A stretch of 64,000 nt of DNA from assembly GCA_938024995.1 (NCBI GenBank), contig CALJDU010000020.1, positions 62,001 through 126,000 on the forward strand, in the 5' to 3' direction. The notes under the pieces were generated by a model, which searched no databases, was not told the DNA's origin, and saw nothing but the letters and a program-made list of their open reading frames with translations. Within the stretch, counting starts at the first letter, position 1. Every line of letters begins with the position of its first letter. The DNA is from an uncultured bacterium (GTDB lineage: Bacteria; Myxococcota_A; Polyangia; Polyangiales; Houyiibacteriaceae). This document shows positions 45,587 to 53,400 of this stretch, one piece after another. The position numbers and the translations under genes were made by a program.

Positions 45587-45996
45587 GAGATGGGGATGGG
45601 GGGCGTGAGCCAACCGCGCCGCGAGCCCGAGTAGAACAGAAACATCCTCGCGAACGTCGCCCTGCGCGGCGGAAGCTGGCGCGCCCCTTCTGCCATCCGG
45701 AGCATGAGCCAACTCAAGAACGACAGAGCCAACTCGATCGATCGCGAAGGGACCGATGACGATGAAGACGACGCGAGGACCGCGGTCCCCTCTCAAAAGA
45801 AAAGCAGCGCGTTCAACACCCGAGCGGCGAACTCTCGTTGAAACGCGGAGGATGGGCGGGTGGGGTCAGAAGCTTCCTCGAGGAACTCACGCAACGCGAC
45901 GGAAGCTGGCGCGCCCCATCTGCCATCCGCAGCATGAGCCAACTCAAGAACGACAGAGCCACTCGATCGATCAAGGACTCTCGAACGCGCTGCGAC
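45587..45996. repeat. ~72-bp direct repeat pair in convergent gap
   Basis: The 410-bp gene-free gap between the citrate synthase and tatC ends holds two copies of a ~72-bp sequence, 45671-45743 and 45901-45972 (period 230), beginning GGAAGCTGGCGCGCCCC and ending near ATCGATC. They differ by two substitutions and one base insertion. Both are followed or preceded by unrelated sequence. On the minus strand each encodes LSFLSWLMLRMA-like residues, but no complete gene is credible. Probably a dispersed repeat family. Confidence 0.8.
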
Positions 45997-46827
45997 CTAA
46001 CGCTCGAACCCGTCCTCGGTGACCGAGCCCGGCGCCGGATCGCGGAACTGGATGATGGCCGCGATCCCCACCGAGATGAAGTAGAGCACCACAAGCGGCA
46101 CCAGCATCATCATCTGCGACGCCACGTCGGGTGGCGTGAGGAACGCGGCCAAGAACGTCGCGCACAGGATCCACCAGCGACCGAACGCCGCCAGCTGCTT
46201 CCAGTGCACGATGCGCGCGACCGCCAAGAACGTCACCACGACCGGGACCTCGAAGACCACGCCGAACGCGAGCAAGAGGCGCGTCGAGAACGAGAGGTAC
46301 TCCGTGATCATCAACGTGGGTCGCAGGTTGATGTTCTCGCTCGGCATCATCCCTGCGAAGTCCAGGAACGTCTCGAAGCCCAGAGGGAAGACGATGATGT
46401 AGCCAAAGGCCGCGCCGCCGAGGAAACAACCGGTCGACGCGATGACGAAGGGGATCGCCATTAGCTTCTCGCGCCGATAGAGCCCCGGTGAGATGAACGC
46501 CCACAGTTGATAGAAGAGCCACGGCGCGCAGAGCATCGCGCCCGCGACTACCGCGATCTTCAGGTACGCGACGAAGGGATCGATCGGGTTCGCGAAGTGA
46601 ATCTCGGGCTGACCGAGCCCCAACGAGTTGTAGGCCGTGACGAGCGGCGCGAGGAGCAGGTCGAGCAGCTCCTCTTTGAAGATCCAACCGACCACGACGC
46701 CGGGGAGGATCCCGATGATCGAGAGCACCAAGCGCTTCCGGAGTTCGCGCAGGTGATCAAAGAACGACATCTCAACGTCGTCTTCGGGAACCTCCGGGTT
46801 GCCAAAGCCAGCCTCGGCGTTGCTCAA
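45997..46827 (-). CDS. tatC: Twin-arginine translocase subunit TatC
   Basis: 276 residues, start TTG at 46827 overlapping the tatB stop (TTGA), so it is translationally coupled. Six hydrophobic helices. MSFFDHLRELRKRL is the conserved cytosolic N-terminus that binds the twin-arginine signal, and SPGLYRREK carries the loop Glu needed for signal-peptide binding. TatC is the receptor of the Tat complex exporting folded proteins. The rare TTG start and stop-start overlap would tie its level to tatB. Confidence 0.95.
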   Translation of the reverse strand: MSNAEAGFGNPEVPEDDVEMSFFDHLRELRKRLVLSIIGILPGVVVGWIFKEELLDLLLAPLVTAYNSLGLGQPEIHFANPIDPFVAYLKIAVVAGAMLCAPWLFYQLWAFISPGLYRREKLMAIPFVIASTGCFLGGAAFGYIIVFPLGFETFLDFAGMMPSENINLRPTLMITEYLSFSTRLLLAFGVVFEVPVVVTFLAVARIVHWKQLAAFGRWWILCATFLAAFLTPPDVASQMMMLVPLVVLYFISVGIAAIIQFRDPAPGSVTEDGFER

Positions 46828-47198
46828 GCGGGTTCTCCCGCGAGGTCATCGCTGACGTGGTCTTCGCTCAGGCGTCGCTCCACGAGGTCGAGGTCTACGC
46901 CCTTCGCGGGCGACTCCTCGGCAAAGTCCGCGGCGGTCATGCGTCGCTTGACCGGCTCTTGGATCGACTGGTTGACCGTCTTCTTGATGTCGCGGCCCAT
47001 CGTGCGGAGCTCACGGACGGTGTCGTCGCGGAGCAGCTCGTCGAGCCCCGCTTGCCGCTTCAGTTCATCGGACGCAGCGCGAAGGTCGCGGAGACCCTTG
47101 GCCACGGTCTTCATGAACTTCGGCATCTTGTCCGGTCCAACCGCGAGCAAGAGCACGATCGCGACCACGATAAATTCGCCCGCACCAATGCCGAACAC
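46824..47198 (-). CDS. tatB: Sec-independent translocase TatA/TatB-type subunit
   Basis: 124 residues from a GTG at 47198, giving MFGIGAGEFIVVAIVLLLAVGPDKMPKFM, the classic TatA/B membrane helix with FG...GP. An amphipathic helix (VAKGLRDLRAASDELKRQAG) and an acidic tail follow. The length and MFGIG start favour TatB over TatA. A longer in-frame extension upstream lacks family resemblance. It forms an operon with tatC. Confidence 0.88.
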   Translation of the reverse strand: MFGIGAGEFIVVAIVLLLAVGPDKMPKFMKTVAKGLRDLRAASDELKRQAGLDELLRDDTVRELRTMGRDIKKTVNQSIQEPVKRRMTAADFAEESPAKGVDLDLVERRLSEDHVSDDLAGEPA

Positions 47199-47390
47199 GG
47201 ACGCAGCATGGTTCCCCGCGGACCGATCGCGCAAGCACCCATGCTTTCGCTCTTCACGTTCGGCGTGATCGTACGCTTCTTTCAGTGCGGACGGATTCGC
47301 AATGAGCAACCTGACCGACCGGCCGGTTTGTAATTGAAGCGCCATTCATTCGCTTCGACCAGCCCCATGATTAGGCCTATGTTCCGCCCC

Positions 47391-48887
47391 ATGACCGACT
47401 CCCTGAGCGAACTACGAGACGAACTCCGCGAGATCGAAGACCTGAGCTCGATTGATCAGCTCATGGAATGGGACCAGCAGACGCAGATGCCGGAAGGCGG
47501 CGCGGTCGCGCGGGGTCGCCAGATGGCGCTCATCGGGAAGCTCGTTCATCAGCGCCGCACCTCGACGCGTCTTGGGGATCTCCTCGGCAGCCTTCGCTCC
47601 GTTCAGGACGAGGACAGCGCGGACGGAGCGTTGGTCCGCCGCGCGACCAGAGACTTCATGCGCGCGCGTCGCCTCCCGACTGATTTCGTCACCGAGCTCA
47701 AGGAGCACACCGCGGCGTCTTACGTCGCGTGGACCAAAGCGAAGCCGAACAACGACTTCGCGTCGATCGCGCCGGTGCTCGAGAAGACGGTCGAGCTCAG
47801 TCGCCGCTTGGCGGGCTTCTTCCCGGACCAAGACCACGTGGCGGATCCGCTCATCGACGAGCACGACCCTGGAATGACGGTCGCGTCGATCCAGTCGGTC
47901 TTCTCCGGTCTTCGCAAGGAGCTGGTCCCGCTGGCGAACGCGATCTTTGACAAGCAAGGGCCGCGTCGCGACTTCCTCTCGCGGAGCTTCCCGATCCCGA
48001 AGCAGTACGCCTTCAACCGCGAAGTGATCGAGGCGCTCGGCTACGATTTCTCGCGCGGACGGATCGATGAGGCCGCGCACCCGTTCATGATTCGCTTCGC
48101 CGCGGGCGACATCCGCATCACGACCCGCGCGCAAGAGCACGACCCAACGGATTCGCTCTACTCGACGATCCACGAGGCCGGGCACGCGCTCTACGAGCAG
48201 AACATCGCGGCGGCCCTGGACGGCACGCCGCTCGGTCACGGCACCTCAACCGGTGTTCACGAGAGCCAGTCGCGGCTCTGGGAGAACCGCGTCGGTCGGA
48301 GCCGCGCGTTCTGGGATCGCTTCTTCCCACGCTTTCAAGAGACCTTCCCGGAGGCGCTCAAGGATGTGGACGCCGAGGCGATGTACCGCGCGATCAACAC
48401 AGTGGAGCGCTCGCTCATCCGCGTGGACGCAGACGAGGTGACGTACAATCTGCACGTCATGCTTCGCTTCGACCTCGAGCTTCAGCTGCTCACGGGCGAG
48501 CTCAAGGTCCGTGACCTTCCGGAGGCCTGGAACGCGCGCATGAAGAGCGACCTCGGCGTCGTCCCGGAGACCGACACGGTCGGTGTCCTCCAAGACATTC
48601 ACTGGTACTGCACCACGGTCGGCGGCACGTTCCAGGGCTACGCCTTGGGCAACATCATGAGCGCGCAGTTCTACGACGCAGCGCTCAAGTCGTCTGAGAC
48701 GATCGAGCGGGACGTCGCCCGCGGTGACTTCACGCAGCTTCGCGGTTGGCTTGTCGAGAACGTCTACCAACACGGCGGTCGCTACCTCCCGGACGCGCTC
48801 ATCCAGAACGCGACCGGCGCGCCGCTCACGCACGCCCCGTTCATGCGTTACCTCGAGACGAAGTTCGGCGAGCTCTACGACCTCTGA
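47391..48887 (+). CDS. M32 carboxypeptidase Taq
   Basis: 498 residues from ATG 47391 (47379 also possible). A zinc carboxypeptidase releasing C-terminal residues. The M32 signatures are DPTDSLYSTIHEAGHALYEQ with HEXXH starting at His261, GTSTGVHESQSRLWEN supplying the downstream HESQSR box, and RVDADEVTYNLH. Length is the usual ~500. It has no signal peptide, so it is cytoplasmic. The stop is 9 bp from the convergent hypothetical gene. Confidence 0.95.
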   Translation: MTDSLSELRDELREIEDLSSIDQLMEWDQQTQMPEGGAVARGRQMALIGKLVHQRRTSTRLGDLLGSLRSVQDEDSADGALVRRATRDFMRARRLPTDFVTELKEHTAASYVAWTKAKPNNDFASIAPVLEKTVELSRRLAGFFPDQDHVADPLIDEHDPGMTVASIQSVFSGLRKELVPLANAIFDKQGPRRDFLSRSFPIPKQYAFNREVIEALGYDFSRGRIDEAAHPFMIRFAAGDIRITTRAQEHDPTDSLYSTIHEAGHALYEQNIAAALDGTPLGHGTSTGVHESQSRLWENRVGRSRAFWDRFFPRFQETFPEALKDVDAEAMYRAINTVERSLIRVDADEVTYNLHVMLRFDLELQLLTGELKVRDLPEAWNARMKSDLGVVPETDTVGVLQDIHWYCTTVGGTFQGYALGNIMSAQFYDAALKSSETIERDVARGDFTQLRGWLVENVYQHGGRYLPDALIQNATGAPLTHAPFMRYLETKFGELYDL

Positions 48888-48896
48888 CGGCGTCTG

Positions 48897-49412
48897 CTAT
48901 CGACGGGATCCGCGTGGTCGCGGTGAGCTGAGCGATCGCGCGTCTTCGTGACGCACGCGAAGCCACGGCTTGAGGGCAGCAGCAGAGACCACTCTGGGCG
49001 GACCTTCCGACCATGGCATCAAGCGCGCGTGCTCCGGTGAGAGGACCGCGCGTAGGAGATCGAGGCAGGTCGTCTGGATCGAGCGTCCGCGCGGAACCAC
49101 GTCTGACGTGTTCCGACCGCCGACGTGTGCCGCGAAGTGCACTCGTTCACCAGAGATGACGATGCTGGCGAGCACGTCTTGGGCTCCGACGGGACGCGAG
49201 AGTTCGTTCACCGCGATCACCAGACGCCCGAGCTGTTCGGCCAAGGCGGCGCGAAGTGCGCGCGTGTCCACGTCGCCCTCGACGCTCAAGACCACGACGC
49301 CGCGCGGTTCAGCCACAGGCGCCGATCGTTGCGCGCTCACATCGGGCCCCACAAGCAATGTGAAGAGCGCGACGAGAGCGTTGACGCAGAAGCGACCGTG
49401 AGGAGTCCGCAC
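48897..49412 (-). CDS. Hypothetical exported protein
   Basis: 171 residues from GTG 49412. The signal peptide FCVNALVALFTLLVGPDVSAQ is clear. The domain GVVVLSVEGDVDTRALRAALAEQLGRLVIAV and RSIQTTCLDLLRAVL suggests an alpha/beta fold. No family recognised. It lies downstream of the lipoprotein at 49528, separated by a hairpin. Confidence 0.6.
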   Translation of the reverse strand: MRTPHGRFCVNALVALFTLLVGPDVSAQRSAPVAEPRGVVVLSVEGDVDTRALRAALAEQLGRLVIAVNELSRPVGAQDVLASIVISGERVHFAAHVGGRNTSDVVPRGRSIQTTCLDLLRAVLSPEHARLMPWSEGPPRVVSAAALKPWLRVRHEDARSLSSPRPRGSRR

Positions 49413-49485
49413 GGCCACAGTGTTTCCCGTTTCCCGAGCGAACGTCAAAGCGGTCCACAAGGGTCGCCGCTCAAGCCGCGAGGGC

Positions 49486-49509
49486 GAACCGATCGCTCAC
49501 GATCGGTTC
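49486..49509 (-). terminator. Hairpin downstream of lipoprotein gene
   Basis: Perfect 10-bp stem GAACCGATCG / CGATCGGTTC around a 4-base loop, 18 bp past the stop of the minus-strand lipoprotein and 74 bp before the next minus-strand start. It lacks a T-tract, so Rho-independent termination is uncertain; mRNA 3'-end protection is an alternative. Confidence 0.5.
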
Positions 49510-49527
49510 ACGCTCTCTCTCGAGTTA

Positions 49528-50214
49528 TCAGGGGGCCGTGATCGTCACCTTGCAGAGCACCGTGTTGTCGCGCTCCAGGTCCGGTCCCCAGATCAGCTCG
49601 GCTTCGCTGTCCCAGCTGATCTCGTCGTAGCCGAGCTTCGGGTCGACATCGGCAGCGGAGTGAACGGTGGTCGAGACCCAGCCACTGGTGTCGTAGTCCG
49701 CCGCCAGCCATCCGTCCGGCTCGCCGAGATCAGTGAAATCGCAAGGCGCGGTTCCCGCGACGGGATCCGCTTCGCTCTCGCAGGCGGTGTCGAGAGGAGC
49801 GGTGTGAATCACGGTGCAGGTGAAGCTCTCGTCGGAGACGCCGACGACTTGTCCTGTCGCGGTGTCGGTGATCTGCATGATGAAGCCACCGTCGCCCATC
49901 TGTTGGTTGCTCTCGCCGATGTACTCAAGCCCGGTGTCGTTCTCTTTGTAGTCCTTGAGAATGAAGTTGAGCTCGAGCGGATAGTCCCCGGTGAAGACGA
50001 TGCTCTCCGCGTTGAACGAACGCTCCGTGTTGATCGAGACGCTGTCCTCGAGGACGAGCTCTTCCCCGACGTACAACGCGAACCAGTTGTCGGCCCAACC
50101 CTCAAAGCGAAACTCGGTGTCACCACCAAGGTCAGTGACCGTTTCTGGATCATCACCACAGCCCGCCGTCGACAGGACGAAGAGCGAAAGAAGGAGGTGA
50201 GGAAGGGATCGCAT
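49528..50214 (-). CDS. Lipoprotein, beta-rich
   Basis: 228 residues from ATG 50214, lipobox LSTAGC. The mature part has alternating beta strands (EFRFEGWADNWFALYVGEEL, LELNFILKDYKENDTGLEYIG), a Cys pair region (FTCTVIHTAPLDTACE) and an ending DNTVLCKVTITAP. The fold looks like a carbohydrate-binding or galactose-binding jelly roll, but I cannot name a family. A hairpin lies just upstream of the start. Confidence 0.65.
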   Translation of the reverse strand: MRSLPHLLLSLFVLSTAGCGDDPETVTDLGGDTEFRFEGWADNWFALYVGEELVLEDSVSINTERSFNAESIVFTGDYPLELNFILKDYKENDTGLEYIGESNQQMGDGGFIMQITDTATGQVVGVSDESFTCTVIHTAPLDTACESEADPVAGTAPCDFTDLGEPDGWLAADYDTSGWVSTTVHSAADVDPKLGYDEISWDSEAELIWGPDLERDNTVLCKVTITAP

Positions 50215-50228
50215 AATGTGTGCTCCGC

Positions 50229-50248
50229 GCCCGAGGGCGACCTCGGGC
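50229..50248 (-). promoter_or_regulatory. Hairpin next to lipoprotein RBS
   Basis: Perfect 8-bp stem GCCCGAGG / CCTCGGGC with a 4-base loop, 14 bases upstream of the minus-strand ATG at 50214. The GGAG ribosome binding site lies directly after the stem, so folding could affect translation. No ligand aptamer is recognised. Confidence 0.4.
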
Positions 50249-50382
50249 AAATGTCTAAAACGACAACCTAGGGAGCGGTCTGCGCGATTGATGTCGCGGC
50301 TTTGTATCGCGGTGTGTCTTTTGGCCCGAAAACAGTGATCTGGAGTGGGGTTTGTGGGCCGCGGCGGTCGAGCGGTATCAGC

Positions 50383-50411
50383 TTGGATCGCGGGCTCCTT
50401 CTGTATAGGAT
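50383..50411 (+). promoter_or_regulatory. Tentative sigma-70-type promoter of the giant kinase
   Basis: TTGGAT (50383-50388) and TAGGAT (50406-50411) are 17 bases apart, matching -35/-10 spacing with moderate consensus. It would give a leader of about 80 bases before the ATG at 50499. Weak on sequence alone in GC-rich DNA. Confidence 0.3.
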
Positions 50412-50498
50412 TCCGCGCCTCCTGTGAGCGCTGCGTGCGTTCCGGTTGGCGCTTTTTCTGTGGCCTGAGCTGGGCCCTAATTAATAGGTAAGACCTCG

Positions 50499-53400
50499 AT
50501 GACCGAGATGACCGATCTCCTCCGCGGAGAGCTTGAGCGACTGTTCGAACTGGACGAGCTCAACATCATGACGAGCGAGCTCCTGGGCTACGACCCGGAA
50601 GAGCTCGGCAGCGATCAAGGCAAGGGCGCGTTCGCCCGCGCGATCGTGTCTCAGTGTGAACGGCACGACGCCTTGGAAGCGCTCGCCGACGCGATCGTCC
50701 TCTCTGGCAAACGCACCAAGGCGCTCGGCGCGCTCTTCGAGGGTCGCCAGGGACGCGATCTGAAGCCCGGCCGCGATCTCGAAGACCTGCGCGTCATCAA
50801 GAAGATCTCATCGGACGGAAGCCTCGGCACGGTGTTCCTCGCGGAGCGCAAGAACGAGGGTGACGCGAAGCCGAGCCGCTTCGCGGTCAAGGTCATCCGC
50901 TCCAGCCTCTCGCGTGATCGTTCGGCGGTCTCACGCTACCTCACGAACCAACGCGCCATTGCGCGGGCGGGCATCGAGAACGTGGCGGGCATCGACCGCT
51001 GCGGTGTCCTCGCCGATGGTCGGCCTTGGGTCGCGACCGACTACGTTGAAGGTCAGACCCTGTCCGCGCGGATCGATCGTGTTGGACCTGTGCACATCAA
51101 CGAGGCGAAGCCGATCTTGCGCGGCGTCTTGCTCGCGCTCGCGGAGCTTCACGACCGCGGGCTCACTCACGGCGACGTGAAAGCCAGCAACGTGTTCATC
51201 GTTCGCCAGACCCGCGAGGACGGAACCCGCTCTGAGCCGAGCGGTGTTCTCGTGGACGGCGGTGCGCATCGCCTCCTCGCCGGTGGCGCGCCCCACGCTG
51301 ACGCGGTCGGTACGCTTCGCGTGTTCGGCAAGGCCAAGGCCATCGCGCCCGAGATGGCGCTCGGTAAGCCGGTCGGTGCCTCGGCCGATCTCTACGCGGT
51401 CGGGGTCATGATCTACGAGATCGTCTCTGGACGCGCGCCGTTCACCGCGGACACGGCGTTCGAGGTGATCGCGAAGCACATCGCGGCGCAGCCCGAGCCG
51501 CCGAGCGCCCACGGCCCCAAGGGCTGGGTCCCAAAGGATCTCGACGAGGTGGTGCTCAAGGCGCTCTCGAAAGACCCCAAGGACCGCTTCCCGTCAGCGC
51601 GCTCGTTCCTCGACGCGATCGAGAACGTTGGCCGTCGCGCCGAGAAGCTCGAAGACCTCGACACGAAGGCGTTCGGCAAAGCGAAGAAGAAGCTCCTCGA
51701 GAAGCCAAAGAACGAGGAGCGCGCGGACAACCTCGAGGCCATCGCGGCGCCGGCGGGGGCTTGGGACAAGGCCATCGAAGTGTTCGGCGAAGCGGGCGAG
51801 AAGCTCGACGGGAAAGAGAAGGTCGCACTCTTGTTGCGCGTCGCGCGCATTCAGAAAGCGGAGCTGCGCGACAATGACGCCGCGCTCGCGACCTACCAAT
51901 CGCTCCTCGAGCACGACGCTGAGAACACCCTCGCGCGCGCAGGCGTCGAAGAGATCCTTCGCAGCAAGGAAGACCCCGAAGCGCTGGCCGAGCACTTGCT
52001 CGAGCGGGCCGAGGCCGAGACCGACGCCAACGCGCGCGCGGCCATCTTCCGCGAGATCGCTGAGATCTACGACGAGAAGCTCGACTCCCAAGAGAACGCC
52101 TTCGTGCTCTGGGTGCAGGCGCTGACCGACGACCCGAGCGACGAGCGAACCGCGCGCGAGATCGAGCGCATCGCGGGGAACTCGCCGGACATGTGGAACG
52201 AGGCGATGACAGCGCTCTCGGAAGCGGTCCAGAGCGAGGACAGTGACGCGAGCGACAAGGTGCGGCTCTACACGTTGATGGGCGGCTGGTACGGCAACCG
52301 CCTCTCGCGCCCGGACTTCGCGGTCTCTTGTTACGGCCAGGCCATCGCGCTCGACCCGACCAACGACGCCGCCTACGAGGGCTCCGCGGAGCTCTATCGC
52401 AAGGCGCAGTCGTGGAACGAGTACGTGCAGGTCTTGGTGTCGCGCGCCGACGCCTCTGGCAACCCGGCGCACGCCCGTGACTTCCGCGCGCAGGCCGCCG
52501 ACACCGTGCTCCGCAAGATGGGCAACGCCGACGCGGCGATGGAGATGTTCAACAAGGTCCTCGGAGACGATCCCGGGCACCCGCTCGCGCTCGACGGTCT
52601 GCAGACCATCTACACCGATCAGAAGGAGTGGGCGAAGGTCGGCGACCTTCTGAACACCCGAACCCAGAAGGCGACCGGTGACGACAAGATCACCGCGCTG
52701 CTGAAGCTCGCCGAGTTCCAAGAGGATCGCCTCGACGATCTCGACAAGGCGCAGGTCAGCTACGAGTCCGCGCTCGCGCATGACGGGATGAACATGGGCG
52801 CGCTCAAGGGGCTCGAGCGCCTCTACGCGCGTCGTGGTCGCTTCGAGGATCTCCTCGGGGTGCTGAACAAGCAGCTCGACTCCTCCGCGACGCCCCGTCA
52901 GCGGATCGCGCTCTTTGAGCACATCGGCGCGATTCACGAAGAAGAGTTCGTAGACCACGAGAAGGCGATCGAAGCCTTCGAGCGCATCGTCGACATCGAG
53001 CCCGGCAACGACAACGCAAACGTCGCGCTCGCCCGTCTTTACCGTCCGGTGCAGCGCTTCGACGATCTGGTCGACACGCTCGACCGCCACGCCAACGCGG
53101 TCACGGACAGCAAGCGCAAGGTGGACCTCTTGCTCCAGGGAGCGAAGACGCTCTTCACGGATGTCGGCGCGCCAGACCGCGCGGGCGGGTTCTGTGAGCG
53201 GGTCCTCGCGATCGACCCGGACAACAACGAGGCGCTCGACCTCTCAGCGCGGATTCAGGCGAGCTCGGGCGACGCCGCGGGCGCGGTGACCGCGGTCGAG
53301 ACCATGGCGGAGCGTGAGTCCGACGGAAAGAAGAAGGCTCAGCTCTGGGTTCGCGCTGGTCGTCTCCTGGCCGATTCCGGTGACAAGGACCGCGCGATCG

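Noticed and set aside
51594..53090. 498-codon minus-strand frame opposite the giant kinase-TPR gene
   Set aside because: Antisense shadow of repeated TPR coding sequence.
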